NCBI RefSeq assembly: GCF_042433515.1
Contig: NZ_JBHLVH010000004.1
Coordinates: 62,001 to 126,000 of the forward strand
Origin: Kytococcus schroeteri
GTDB lineage: Bacteria > Actinomycetota > Actinomycetes > Actinomycetales > Dermatophilaceae
DNA: 64,000 nucleotides
Direction: 5' to 3'
The position numbers and the translations under genes were made by a program. Shown piece by piece: positions 8,549 to 17,351 of this stretch. Within the stretch, counting starts at the first letter, position 1; every line of letters starts with the position of its first letter. A model generated the notes under the pieces. It ran no database searches. It saw only the letters and a program-made list of their open reading frames with translations, and was not told the origin of the DNA.

Positions 8549-9826
8549 TCAGGCCAGGGTGCCCTCCGGAGCGGCGGCCAGCTGCCCGCACGCGCCGTCG
8601 ATGTCCGAGCCGCGGGTGTCGCGCACCGTGGTGGGGATGCCGGCGGCGCGCAGCCGCTCCACGAACTGCTGCTCCACGCCGGGGCGCGAGGCGGTCCACT
8701 TGGAGCCCGGCGTCGGGTTGAGCGGGATGGGGTTGACGTGCACCCAGCCGCGGCCGCGGGCGTTGAGCTTCTCCCCCAGCAGGTCGGCGCGCCAGGCGTG
8801 GTCGTTGATGTCGCGGATGAGGGCGTACTCGATGCTCACGCGCCGGCCCGTGGCCTGGTAGTAGCGGTACGCGGCGTCCAGCGCCTGGTCCACGTTCCAC
8901 CGGGTGTTGATGGGAACCAGCTCGTCGCGGAGCTCGTCGTCCGGGGCGTGCAGGCTGAGCGCCAGCGTGGCGGGCACGCCCTCGGCGGCGAACTTGTCGA
9001 TGGCGGGCACCAGGCCCACTGTGCTCATCGTCAGGCCGCGGGCGCTCATCCCCAGCCCGTGCGGGGCAGGCTCCACCATGCGCCGCACGGCGTCGACCGC
9101 GCGACGGTAGTTGGCCAGGGCCTCGCCCATGCCCATGAACACCACGTTGTGCACCCGCAGCGGGCCGCCGGCCGCCATCGGGGTGTCCAGCGGGTCCTCG
9201 GTCCCGTCCAGCGCGGGGTCGGCGTCGTTCTCACCCAGCTCCACCTGGCCCTCGGCGAGCTCCGGCGGCGGGGTGAGCCCGGGCGCCTCGGGGTCGTTGA
9301 GCATGCGGTTGGCCGCCACCAGCTGGCCCACGATCTCGGCGGTGGACAGGTTGCGGGTCAGGCCCTGCTGCCCGGTGGCGCAGAAGGGGCAGTTCATGCC
9401 GCACCCGGCCTGGCTGGAGAGGCACAGCGTCACGCGGCGCGGGTAGCGCATGAGCACCGACTCCACCAGCGCCCCGTCGTGGAGGCGCCAGAGGGTCTTG
9501 ACCGTGGCGCCGTCGTCGGCACGCTGCACGCTCACCGGGGTGAGCAGACGCGGCATGAGGGCGCGCACGGTCTCCTCGCGGCCGGCCTTGGGCAGGTCCG
9601 TCATCGCGGCCGGCTCGTCGGTCCACCGCTCGAAGAAGTGCTTGGAGAGCTGGCTGGCGCGGAAGGCTGGCCAGCCGGCCTCGGTGACCGCCGCCCTGCG
9701 GCCGTCCATGTCGAGGTCCGCCAGGTGCTGCGGCGGCTTGCCACGGCGCGGGGCGGTGAAGGTGAGCTGGCCCGGGGCGGGCGGCTGGGTGGTGGGCTGC
9801 GGCAGGTCGGTCATCGCCCCCATCAT
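8549..9826 (-). CDS. rlmN: Dual-specificity rRNA/tRNA adenine-C2 methyltransferase RlmN
   Basis: A radical-SAM enzyme that methylates C2 of A2503 in 23S rRNA and A37 in some tRNAs. The 4Fe-4S CxxxCxxC motif is Cys142, Cys146 and Cys149 (GCGMNCPFC). VVFMGMGEAL and SLHAPDDELRDELVPIN are RlmN signatures, and GACGQLA near the C-terminus supplies the reactive Cys. Length is 425 residues from the first ATG (9826); ATG codons at 9823 and 9814 are also possible. Residues about 178-222 form a Pro/Glu/Asp-rich insertion before VHNVVFMG that most RlmN proteins lack. Convergent with the LOG gene. Confidence 0.94.
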   Translation of the reverse strand: MMGAMTDLPQPTTQPPAPGQLTFTAPRRGKPPQHLADLDMDGRRAAVTEAGWPAFRASQLSKHFFERWTDEPAAMTDLPKAGREETVRALMPRLLTPVSVQRADDGATVKTLWRLHDGALVESVLMRYPRRVTLCLSSQAGCGMNCPFCATGQQGLTRNLSTAEIVGQLVAANRMLNDPEAPGLTPPPELAEGQVELGENDADPALDGTEDPLDTPMAAGGPLRVHNVVFMGMGEALANYRRAVDAVRRMVEPAPHGLGMSARGLTMSTVGLVPAIDKFAAEGVPATLALSLHAPDDELRDELVPINTRWNVDQALDAAYRYYQATGRRVSIEYALIRDINDHAWRADLLGEKLNARGRGWVHVNPIPLNPTPGSKWTASRPGVEQQFVERLRAAGIPTTVRDTRGSDIDGACGQLAAAPEGTLA

Positions 9827-9882
9827 CGCACTGCCACCACACCCCGGGCAGGGCGCGAGGCGGGACCACCGGGTCCGGGCGG

Positions 9883-10755
9883 TCAGGGCGTGGGCACCGC
9901 CACCGCGAGGATGGCCCAGGCCACCGGCGCGGCCACCAGCAGGGAGTCGAGGCGGTCCATGATGCCGCCGTGGCCCGGCAGCAGGTTGCTCATGTCCTTG
10001 ACGCCCAGGTCACGCTTGAGGGAGGACTCGGCGAAGTCCCCCACCGTGGCCGCCAGCGCCACCGTCACGCCGAGCAGCGGGCCCACCCACAGCGGCCCGG
10101 GCAGCACCCACGCCATCACCGCCAGTCCCCCCAGGGCGGCCGCGCACACCGACCCGGCGAAGCCCTCCCAGGACTTCTTGGGGCTCAGGTGCGGCGCCAT
10201 CGGGTGGCGGCCGAAGCGCACCCCCGCGGCGTACCCGCCGACGTCCGAGCAGGCCACGAGCAGCACCAGGGCCACCACGCGCTGCACGCCGTCCGCCGGG
10301 GAGACCAGCAGCACCGCGCACGCCGCGAGCGCCCCCACGTAGCCCGTCACCAGCGCGGCGCCGGTCACGTCCGCGATGGCGCGGGGGACCCCCGCCGAGG
10401 CCGGGTGGTAGGGGTCCTCCCGGTCGTCGCGCTGCGGGCGGTAGGCCCTCCACACCACCTGGAGCGCCACCATCGCCACGGCGGACACCGCGAGCCCCGA
10501 CCCACCGGCGAACCAGGTGGACCAGGCGATCACCATCGGGCCCACCACGGTGGGGACCCACGGCACCCGGATGCCGCCCGGGCGGTGGCGCAGCGCCTGC
10601 ATCAGCTCCCAGGCCGCCACCGCACCGGCGGCGCCGGCGAGCAGCACGAAACCCTCGCGCCGGATCACCAGGGAGACGATGATCAGCGTCGCGAGGGCGA
10701 GTGCGACCGTGATGGCCGCCGGCAGGTTGCGGCCGGCGCTCGGTGTGGCGGACAC
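9883..10755 (-). CDS. cdsA: Phosphatidate cytidylyltransferase (CDP-diacylglycerol synthase)
   Basis: Makes CDP-diacylglycerol from phosphatidate and CTP, the branch point for phosphatidylinositol, phosphatidylglycerol and cardiolipin. The 290-residue integral membrane protein has many hydrophobic helices. It carries the family signature near the C-terminus: SSLKRDLGVKD, then LPGHGGIMDRLDS. The upstream CSDVGGYAAG and SPKKSWEG segments are also conserved. It starts with a GTG 19 bases after the frr stop and forms part of the frr-cdsA-rlmN order seen in mycobacteria (Rv2882c-Rv2880c). Confidence 0.95.
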   Translation of the reverse strand: MSATPSAGRNLPAAITVALALATLIIVSLVIRREGFVLLAGAAGAVAAWELMQALRHRPGGIRVPWVPTVVGPMVIAWSTWFAGGSGLAVSAVAMVALQVVWRAYRPQRDDREDPYHPASAGVPRAIADVTGAALVTGYVGALAACAVLLVSPADGVQRVVALVLLVACSDVGGYAAGVRFGRHPMAPHLSPKKSWEGFAGSVCAAALGGLAVMAWVLPGPLWVGPLLGVTVALAATVGDFAESSLKRDLGVKDMSNLLPGHGGIMDRLDSLLVAAPVAWAILAVAVPTP

Positions 10756-10774
10756 GGGATCGGTGTGGGCCGGG

Positions 10775-11335
10775 TCAGACCTCGAGGAGCTCGGCCTCCT
10801 TGGCCTTCAGGATCTCCTCCACCTGGTCGGTGTGCTTCTTCGTGAGGGCCTCGAGCTCCTTCTCGCCACGGGCGCCCTCGTCCTCGCCGATCTCGCCGTC
10901 CTTGACCAGCTTGTCGATCTGCTCCTTGGCCGCACGGCGCACGTTGCGCAGGGACACGCGGGCCTCCTCGCCCTTGCCCTTGGCCAGCTTGATGTACTCC
11001 TTGCGGCGCTCCTCGGTGAGGGCCGGCAGCACGCAGCGGATCTGGTTGCCGTCGTTGGACGGGTTCACGCCCAGCTCGGACTCGCGCAGGGCCTTCTCGA
11101 TGGCGGACATCGCCGACTTGTCGAAGGGCTGCACCATGATCGTGCGGGCCTCGGGCACCTGGAAGGACGCCAGCTGCTGCAGCGGGGTCGGGGCGCCGTA
11201 GTAGTCGACCATGATCTTGGAAAACATGCCGGCGTGGGCACGGCCGGTGCGGATGTCCGCCATGTCCTCGTGGGCGACCTCGATGGCCTTCTCCATCTTC
11301 TGCTGGGCCTCGGTCAGCGCGTCCTTGACGGTCAT
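10775..11335 (-). CDS. frr: Ribosome recycling factor
   Basis: With EF-G it splits post-termination ribosomes. The 186-residue protein has the usual length and begins MTVKDALTEAQQKM. RTGRAHAGMFSKIMVDYYG and the long helical bundle with LRNVRRAAKE are family hallmarks. The ATG at 11335 is preceded by a clear AGGAG about nine bases upstream. It follows pyrH by 64 bases. Confidence 0.97.
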   Translation of the reverse strand: MTVKDALTEAQQKMEKAIEVAHEDMADIRTGRAHAGMFSKIMVDYYGAPTPLQQLASFQVPEARTIMVQPFDKSAMSAIEKALRESELGVNPSNDGNQIRCVLPALTEERRKEYIKLAKGKGEEARVSLRNVRRAAKEQIDKLVKDGEIGEDEGARGEKELEALTKKHTDQVEEILKAKEAELLEV

Positions 11336-11399
11336 GCGGAACTCCTGTGTCTCGTGGTGGTTCGGGGTGGCCGTGCGGGGCCGGTGGTGCCGGTCCGGC

Positions 11400-12134
11400 T
11401 CAGTCGGCCGTGACGATGGTGCCGATTCTCTCACCACGCAGGGCCTGCGCGATGGCGCCCTCGCCCTGCATGCCGAAGACCATCATCGGCAGCTTGTTCT
11501 CCATGCACAGCGAGAAGGCGGCGGCGTCGGCGATGCGGAGCTGCTTGGCCAGGGCCTCGGCGAAGGTGAGGTGCTCGTAGCGCTCGGCGGTGGGGTCGGT
11601 GTGGGGGTCGGCGCTGTAGACGCCGTCGACGCCCGACTTGCTCATGAGCACCTCGTCGCACTTGATCTCCAGCGCGCGCTGGGCGGCCACGGTGTCGGTG
11701 GTGAAGAAGGGCATGCCCGCCCCGGCGCCGAAGATCACCACGCGCCCCTTCTCGAGGTGGCGGATGGCGCGGCGCGGAATGTACGGCTCGGCGACCTGGG
11801 TCATCTCGATGGCGGTCTGCACGCGCGTGTCCACGCCCTCGGCCTCGAGGAAGTTCTGCAGCGCCAGGCAGTTCATGACCGTGCCGAGCATGCCCATGTA
11901 GTCGGCCCGGGTGCGCTCCATGCCCTTGGTCTGCAGCTCGGCGCCGCGGAAGAAGTTGCCGCCGCCCACCACGATGGCCACCTGCACGCCCTCGCGGACG
12001 GCATCGGCGATCTGGGCGGAGATGCCCTTCACCACGTCGGGGTCCACGCCGACCGACCCGCCACCGAACACCTCTCCGGACATCTTTAGCAGCACCCGGC
12101 GTGCTGCGGTGCTCTGCTCTGCGGTCGTGCTCAT
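11400..12134 (-). CDS. pyrH: Uridylate kinase (UMP kinase)
   Basis: Phosphorylates UMP to UDP in pyrimidine nucleotide synthesis; bacterial UMP kinases are hexameric amino-acid-kinase-fold enzymes regulated by GTP and UTP. The 244-residue protein shows RVLLKMSGEVFGG near the N-terminus, VVGGGNFFRG, DYMGMLGTVMNCLALQ and GTGxP-equivalent GAGAGMPFFTTD. The ATG at 12134 places the KLSGE-type motif about 17 residues from the N-terminus, as usual. It lies downstream of the tsf terminator. Confidence 0.97.
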   Translation of the reverse strand: MSTTAEQSTAARRVLLKMSGEVFGGGSVGVDPDVVKGISAQIADAVREGVQVAIVVGGGNFFRGAELQTKGMERTRADYMGMLGTVMNCLALQNFLEAEGVDTRVQTAIEMTQVAEPYIPRRAIRHLEKGRVVIFGAGAGMPFFTTDTVAAQRALEIKCDEVLMSKSGVDGVYSADPHTDPTAERYEHLTFAEALAKQLRIADAAAFSLCMENKLPMMVFGMQGEGAIAQALRGERIGTIVTAD

Positions 12135-12211
12135 CGGCTGGCCTCCTGGGTCACGGTGCGGCGGGCCTTCGGGCCCGGACGATCCTTGCACACCCTCCCG
12201 GCGGGGACGCC

Positions 12212-12243
12212 GAAGGGCCCACCCCGTGCGGGGTGGGCCCTTC
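12212..12243 (-). terminator. Terminator downstream of rpsB-tsf
   Basis: A perfect 14-bp inverted repeat (12212-12225 with 12230-12243) with a four-base loop lies just after the tsf stop. It is GC-rich with no U-tract, as usual for intrinsic terminators in this composition. It separates rpsB-tsf from pyrH-frr. Confidence 0.85.
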
Positions 12244-12257
12244 GTGCGGTGCAGGGA

Positions 12258-13106
12258 TCAGGCCTGCAGGTCGGAACCGACCTTGAAGCGCACGAAGCCG
12301 GTGACCTCGGCGCCGGCCTCCTCGGCCACCTTGGCCACGGACTTCTTGGGGTCCTTGGCGAAGGGCTGGTCGAGCAGCACGTTGTCCTTGAAGAAGGCGT
12401 TCACGCGGCCCTCGATGATCTTCGGCAGGGCCTGCTCCGGCTTGCCCTCCTCCTTGGCCGTCTCCTCGGCGATGCGACGCTCGTTCTCCACCACGGTGGG
12501 GTCGATCTCGTCGCGGGTGAGGGCGGTGGGGGCGAAGGCGGCGGCGTGCATGGCCACGTCGCGGCCGATCTGCTCGTCGGTGCCGGTGGTGGCCACGAGC
12601 ACACCGATCTGCGCCGGCAGGTCCGGCGAGGTCTTGTGCAGGTAGGCCACGACCTGGCCCCCCTCGGGGGCGGTCAGGCGAGCGAGGTTGCGCACCTCGA
12701 TCTTCTCGCCGATCTCGGCGTTGGAGGAGTCCAGCAGCGCCTGGACGGTCTGGCCGTCCAGCTCGGAGGACAGCAGCGCCTCGGCGGAGTCGATCTGCTG
12801 CTCGGCGGCGTGGCCCAGCACCTTGTCCGCCAGGGCGATGAACTTCTCGCCCTTGGCCACGAAGTCGGTCTCGCAGTTGATCTCGAGCAGGGTGCCCGCA
12901 CCGTTGCCGGTGTGCGCGGCGACCAGGCCGTTGGAGGCCGAGCGGCCCTCACGCTTGGTCACACCCTTGAGGCCCTTGATGCGCAGGGCCTCCTTCGCGG
13001 CCTCGATGTCGCCGTTCGACTCGTCGAGGGCCTTCTTGACGTCCAGCATCCCGGCGCCGGTCTGCTCACGCAGGGCCTTGATGTCAGCAGCGGTGTAGTT
13101 CGCCAT
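12258..13106 (-). CDS. tsf: Translation elongation factor Ts
   Basis: Guanine-nucleotide exchange factor for EF-Tu. The 282-residue protein starts MANYTAADIKALREQTGAGML, the conserved N-terminal UBA-like domain, and contains the TDFVAKGEKF motif of the core domain. The ATG at 13106 is the only plausible start. It lies downstream of rpsB with about 50 bases between, and a strong hairpin follows its stop. Confidence 0.98.
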   Translation of the reverse strand: MANYTAADIKALREQTGAGMLDVKKALDESNGDIEAAKEALRIKGLKGVTKREGRSASNGLVAAHTGNGAGTLLEINCETDFVAKGEKFIALADKVLGHAAEQQIDSAEALLSSELDGQTVQALLDSSNAEIGEKIEVRNLARLTAPEGGQVVAYLHKTSPDLPAQIGVLVATTGTDEQIGRDVAMHAAAFAPTALTRDEIDPTVVENERRIAEETAKEEGKPEQALPKIIEGRVNAFFKDNVLLDQPFAKDPKKSVAKVAEEAGAEVTGFVRFKVGSDLQA

Positions 13107-13157
13107 GAACCTTCGTTGCTCCTTCGGTGTGGTGGATCTGCGGTCGGTTCGGGTGGC

Positions 13158-14000
13158 TCAGGCCTGGGCGGAGTCGGTGGACTCGCCCTCGGCGGCGGCG
13201 GCGGCCTCGGCGGGCGCCTCGGTGGCGGCCGGGGTCTCGGCACCCTCACCGGCGAGCAGCTCGCGCTCCCACTCGGCCATGGGCTCGTCGGCGGCGGCGT
13301 TGCCCCCACCGTTGCGGGCCATGAGGCCCTCGGCGGCGGCGTCGGCCACGATGCGGGTCAGCAGCGAGACGGAGCGGATGGCGTCGTCGTTGCCCGGCAC
13401 GGCGTAGTCGACCTCGTCGGGGTCGCAGTTGGTGTCCAGGATGGCGATGACCGGGATGCGGAGCTTGCGGGCCTCGGTGACGGCCAGGTGCTCCTTCTTG
13501 GTGTCCACGACCCAGACCGCGGAGGGGGTGCGGGTCATGTCGCGGATGCCGCCCAGGGTGCGGTCGAGCTTGTCGAGCTCGCGCTTGAGGACCAGCAGCT
13601 CCTTCTTGGTGCGGCCGGAGTTGGCCACGTCGTCGAAGTCGATGGCCTCGAGCTCCTTCAGGCGCTCCAGGCGCTTGGCCACGGTCTGGAAGTTGGTGAG
13701 CATGCCGCCCAGCCAGCGGTGGTTCACGTAGGGCATGCCCACGCGGGTGGCCTGCTCGGCGATGGTCTCCTGGGCCTGCTTCTTGGTACCGACGAACAGG
13801 ATGGTGCCGCCGTGGGCCACGGTCTGCTTGACGAACTCGTGGGCCTCGTTGAGGTAGGTCAGCGACTGCTGCAGGTCGATGATGTAGATGCCGTTGCGCT
13901 CGGTCATGATGAAGCGCTTCATCTTGGGGTTCCAGCGACGGGTCTGGTGTCCGAAGTGGACGCCGCTCTCGAGGAGCTGGCGCATGGTGACGACGGCCAT
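13158..14000 (-). CDS. rpsB: 30S ribosomal protein S2
   Basis: Binds late to the 30S subunit and is needed for S1-dependent or leadered initiation. The 280-residue protein begins MAVVTMRQLLESGVHFGHQTRRWNPKM, and VDTKKEHLAVTEA and PVIAILDTNCDPD are family motifs. The last 45 or so residues form an Ala/Glu-rich tail common in actinobacterial S2. The ATG at 14000 matches the family start. First gene of the rpsB-tsf unit. Confidence 0.98.
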   Translation of the reverse strand: MAVVTMRQLLESGVHFGHQTRRWNPKMKRFIMTERNGIYIIDLQQSLTYLNEAHEFVKQTVAHGGTILFVGTKKQAQETIAEQATRVGMPYVNHRWLGGMLTNFQTVAKRLERLKELEAIDFDDVANSGRTKKELLVLKRELDKLDRTLGGIRDMTRTPSAVWVVDTKKEHLAVTEARKLRIPVIAILDTNCDPDEVDYAVPGNDDAIRSVSLLTRIVADAAAEGLMARNGGGNAAADEPMAEWERELLAGEGAETPAATEAPAEAAAAAEGESTDSAQA

Positions 14001-14325
14001 GCCGAGGTCTCGCTTTCTGATGGGGTGCAGTTGTCTCCTGGCCCGGGTGGCGCACCCCACCCCGCGTCCGGGTGGACGGTCGGGGACCACGGGCGCGCGG
14101 GTCGAGACCCGGGCGCGAATTCGCGCTCACCGGCGGCGGGCCCGGATTCCTCGGAAGGTCTCGGGCACACCGACAGATCACACGTGTCCCCGAGTCTATC
14201 CCACGGCGAGACGTGCCCCTGCGCGACGCCCTCGCCTGTGGGCCCACGTAGGGCCCCCTCCCGGCGTCCACAGGGGGCCGCGCGACCCGCCACGGGTGCA
14301 GCTCCTCCCCCGGCAGCCTCGCGGC
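14001..14325. promoter_or_regulatory. rpsB leader and divergent intergenic region
   Basis: A 325-base gene-free stretch between the divergent rpsB and M23 peptidase genes. On the minus strand, TAGACT at 14198-14193 is the best -10 candidate for rpsB, giving a leader of about 185 bases; its -35 match is weak. A GC-rich inverted repeat (14252-14259 with 14272-14279) and an alternative pairing CCTGTGG/CCACAGG (14235-14241 with 14268-14274) lie nearer the peptidase. The long rpsB leader could hold an S2 autoregulatory structure, but no known motif is recognised. Confidence 0.4.
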
Positions 14326-15115
14326 ATGGACACCTCGCNNNNNNNNNNNNNNNNNNNNNNNNNNNNNNNNNNNNNNNNNNNNNNNNNNNNNNNNNNNNNN
14401 NNNNNNNNNCTGGGCGGTGCTCCTCGCCGGCCTCGATGCGCCGACCGCGGCGGCCGAGGCCCATCCGGACGCGGCGCCGCCCGGACCGGAGGAGGTGGAG
14501 TCGATGCCCAACACCACCGACGTCACGCTGCCTCCTCCGCTGTGGCTGCCCTGGGAGAAGGATGTGCATCTCGACCTGGTCTCCCGCGCGGCGCCCCAGG
14601 CGTGGGCCCTGGCCGCAGCGTGGGGTCAGGTACCCGGCGGGGTGCCGGCCACCGGGGACACCGCACCGCTGGCGACGGCCTCGGGCCTGGACCCCATGGA
14701 CTACAAGTGGCCCATCGCACCGGTGAAGGTCGTGCGCCCGTTCAAGCCGCCGAAGCACCGCTACGGACGGGGCCACCGCGGGGTCGACCTGCGGGCCGTC
14801 CCGGGGACGCCCGTCTACGCCGCCGGGCCCGGGTTCGTCGCCTTCAGCGGTCCGGTGGCCTCGGTGGGGACGCTCTCCATCCAGCACACCCTGCGGCTGC
14901 GCACCACCTACCAGCCCCTCACCGCCCGCGTCCCGATGGGCACACCCGTGGTCGCCGGCACGCCCATCGGGTTGCTGTCCCCGGGTGGGCACTGCCTGCC
15001 GGCCTGCCTGCACTGGGGCGCCAGGACCGGGCTGCGGACCTACATCGACCCGACGCTCCTGCCGGACTTCGCGCCGGAGCTCAAGCCCCTGGACCAGCGT
15101 CGGCGCCGGCGCTGA
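14326..15115 (+). CDS. Secreted M23-family (LytM-type) peptidase, sequence interrupted by an N-run
   Basis: The readable part (from about 14411 to the TGA at 15113-15115) starts with what looks like the end of a signal peptide (WAVLLAGLDAPTAAAEA). It then has an M23 domain: GHRGVDLRA (zinc His and Asp), IQHTLRLRTTY in the middle, and GHCLPACLHWGAR carrying the terminal His pair. Such domains cut peptidoglycan peptide cross-links or act as amidase activators. The likely ATG at 14326 lies before the 71-base N-run and is out of frame with the domain (790 bases in all), so the gap is probably mis-sized. The M. tuberculosis syntenic gene is Rv2891. Confidence 0.75.
14339..14409. other. Run of 71 undetermined bases (assembly gap)
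   Basis: Seventy-one consecutive N lie inside the 5' part of the M23 peptidase gene, where the signal peptide should be encoded. Flanking sequence is very GC-rich, a common cause of sequencing drop-out. Confidence 0.98.
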
Positions 15116-15116
15116 T

Positions 15117-15150
15117 CCGGCCCCGGCCCACGGAATGGGCAGGGGGCCGG
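15117..15150. terminator. Bidirectional terminator between M23 peptidase and xerC
   Basis: Hairpin with outer arms CCGGCCCC (15117-15124) and GGGGCCGG (15143-15150) and inner arms GCCCA/TGGGC. It fills nearly the whole 36-base space between two convergent stops. Confidence 0.7.
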
Positions 15151-15151
15151 T

Positions 15152-16132
15152 TCAGGCCCGGGGGTGGGCGCGCCCGAAGGCCTCGCGGAGGCGTTCCACC
15201 GAGACGTGGGTGTACACCTGCGTGGTGGCCAGGCTGGCGTGCCCCAGGAGCTCCTGCACCGACCGCAGGTCGGCCCCCGCGTCCACCATGTGCGTGGCCG
15301 CCGAGTGGCGCAGGCCGTGCGGGCCCATCCGGGGGGCGCCGTCCACGCCCTCGACGGCCCGGTGCACCACGCGTCGCACCTCGCGGGGGTCGATGCGACC
15401 GCCCCGCGCCCCCAGGAAGAGCGCGCCCGCGCTGCGGTCACCCACCAGGACGGGCCGTCCCCGGTCGGCCCAGGCCGCGAGCGCCTCGGCGGCCGGGCGG
15501 CCGAAGGGCACGACCCGTTCCTTGTCCCCCTTGCCCAGCACGCGCACGGTGCGCTCGGCGTGGTCGACGGCCCCGCGGTCGAGGCCCACGAGCTCCCCCA
15601 CCCGGATGCCGGTGGCGTAGAGCAGCTCGAGCAGGGCGCGGTCGCGCAGCGCCAGCGCCGTGGTCACCGGGTCGTCCGGTGCCCCGTCCTGCCGCGGGGC
15701 CGCGCCGTCCGGCCCGGCCCCGCCGGGCCTGTCGACCGGCCCGGCAGCCACTGCACCCGAGACCACCGCCTCGGCCTGGTCCGCCCGGAGCACGCCGGGG
15801 AGCCGCCGCTCCCCCCGCGGCGAGACCAGGCGGGCCGAGGGGTCGGTGTCCAAGGTGCCGCGCGCCACCATCCAGCCGAAGAAGGCCCGCTGCGCCGCAG
15901 CACCCCGGGCGAGGGTGGTGCGCGCGAGGCCCCGGGCAGAGCGCGCCGCGGCGTGGGACCGCAGGTGGGCCAGGGTCACCCGGTCCCACCGGTCCACGCC
16001 CTGCTCCTGGAGGTGCTCGGCCAGTCCCCGCAGGTCGGTCAGGTAGGCCCGGACGGTGTGGGCCGAGCGGCCACGCTCGTGCTCGAGGTGGTCGCCGAAC
16101 TCCTCCACCGCCCGCGCCAGGTCCGTCCGCAT
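15152..16132 (-). CDS. xerC: Site-specific tyrosine recombinase XerC
   Basis: Resolves chromosome dimers at dif together with XerD. The 326-residue protein has an N-terminal SAM-like DNA-binding domain (1-110) and a catalytic domain with Arg177 (ATGIRVGEL), Lys201 (LGKGDKER), His272 and Arg275 (HGLRHSAATH), His298 (LGHASL) and nucleophile Tyr307 (TTQVYTHV), so it looks fully active. A Pro/Gly-rich insertion at about 131-156 lengthens it beyond the usual 300 residues. The ATG at 16132 begins the standard N-terminal helix. XerC rather than XerD is favoured by its position next to dprA, as in M. tuberculosis (Rv2894c). Confidence 0.94.
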   Translation of the reverse strand: MRTDLARAVEEFGDHLEHERGRSAHTVRAYLTDLRGLAEHLQEQGVDRWDRVTLAHLRSHAAARSARGLARTTLARGAAAQRAFFGWMVARGTLDTDPSARLVSPRGERRLPGVLRADQAEAVVSGAVAAGPVDRPGGAGPDGAAPRQDGAPDDPVTTALALRDRALLELLYATGIRVGELVGLDRGAVDHAERTVRVLGKGDKERVVPFGRPAAEALAAWADRGRPVLVGDRSAGALFLGARGGRIDPREVRRVVHRAVEGVDGAPRMGPHGLRHSAATHMVDAGADLRSVQELLGHASLATTQVYTHVSVERLREAFGRAHPRA

Positions 16133-16177
16133 GCGGGACAGTCCACCACGGCGTCCCGGAACCTGGGTGCGTGGTGG

Positions 16178-16208
16178 GCCGGCCCGGCCCGGGCGGGGCC
16201 GGGCCGGC
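16178..16208 (-). terminator. Terminator downstream of dprA
   Basis: Perfect 13-bp inverted repeat (16178-16190 with 16196-16208), five-base loop, all G and C. It lies 30 bases beyond the dprA stop, before xerC. Confidence 0.7.
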
Positions 16209-16238
16209 GGACGAGTGCACAGTACCGGGCTCCGTGCG

Positions 16239-17351
16239 TCAGCGGGTGCGGACCCACCCCCGGTCCGTGCGCTGCACCTGACCGGCGAGCGCCAGCAGCC
16301 CCAGGGCCAACTCGGCCTCGGCGAGGGACCGGCCCCCCGCGCGGGCCACCGCATCGGTGGTGGAGCCCCGCGGGCTGACGACGTCCCAGCACCACCGGTG
16401 CTCGGGCTCCACCGCGTCCCGGTCCGCCGCCGGCCCCACCGGTACCGGCGCGAGGGCGGCACCCAGGGGTGACAGGGCCTCCAGGGCCTCCTGCGGCGTG
16501 GTGACCAGGGTCGCCAGGCCATCGCGGACCACCTGGTGGGTCCCCACCGAGAACTCCGAGGTGACCGGGCCGGGCACCGCGGCCACCGGGCGGGAGCAGG
16601 AGTCCGCCCAGCGCGCGGTGGACAGCGAACCCGACCGCGCACCGGCCTCCACCACCAGCGTGCCGCCGGAGAAGGCCGCGATGAGGCGGTTGCGGGTGAG
16701 GAAGCGCCCCCGGTGGGGTGCACAGCCCGGGGCGGCCTCGCTGACCAGCGCCCCCTGCCCGGCGACCGCCTGGAGCAGGTCCGCGTGTGCCGCCGGGTAG
16801 GGGCGGTCCACTCCCCCGGCGAGGAAGGCCACCGTCGTGCCGGGCGCCGAGAGGGCGCCCCGGTGGGCTGCGGCGTCGACGCCGAAGGCTCCCCCGGAGA
16901 CGACCGTCACCCCCGAGGCCGCGAACTCCTGGCTCCAGGTGCCGGCCACCGACTGGCCGTAGTGGGTGGCGGCGCGAGCACCGACCACGGCCACCGAGCA
17001 CTCCAGCGCCTCGGCCAGGTGGGACCGGCCCCGCACCCACAGGCACACCGGTGGGTGCTCGAGGCGGTCGGCGCCGTCGGGCCACTCCTCGTCACCCGGC
17101 ACGAGCACCCGGACGCCCAGGCGCGCGGCGCGGGCCTCCTCCTCGGCCGGGTCCCACTGTGCGAGCCGGGGCGCGAAGCGACCCTTCGCCACCGAGGGGT
17201 CGGCCACGAGGTGCTCCAAGGCGCGTTCGGGACCGAGCCGCTCCAGCAGGGCGGTGGCCTCCTTGTCGCCGGGTTCGGACAGGCGGCTCCACGCGGCACG
17301 TGCCGCGCGCTCGGGCGACCAGCGCGGGGTCGGGGCGGACGGTGCGCTCAT
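16239..17351 (-). CDS. dprA: DNA-processing protein DprA
   Basis: Binds incoming single-stranded DNA and loads RecA during natural transformation. The 370-residue protein has a Rossmann-like DprA/Smf fold in the middle: VAVVGARAATHYGQ, VVSGGAFGVDAAAHRGAL, LAGGVDRPYPAAH and FLTRNRLIAAFSGGTLVVEAG. A C-terminal winged-helix-like segment follows. The ATG at 17351 overlaps the yifB stop as ATGA. The xerC-dprA-yifB-yraN block is standard in actinobacteria. Competence is not proven by this gene alone, since many non-competent species keep it. Confidence 0.94.
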   Translation of the reverse strand: MSAPSAPTPRWSPERAARAAWSRLSEPGDKEATALLERLGPERALEHLVADPSVAKGRFAPRLAQWDPAEEEARAARLGVRVLVPGDEEWPDGADRLEHPPVCLWVRGRSHLAEALECSVAVVGARAATHYGQSVAGTWSQEFAASGVTVVSGGAFGVDAAAHRGALSAPGTTVAFLAGGVDRPYPAAHADLLQAVAGQGALVSEAAPGCAPHRGRFLTRNRLIAAFSGGTLVVEAGARSGSLSTARWADSCSRPVAAVPGPVTSEFSVGTHQVVRDGLATLVTTPQEALEALSPLGAALAPVPVGPAADRDAVEPEHRWCWDVVSPRGSTTDAVARAGGRSLAEAELALGLLALAGQVQRTDRGWVRTR

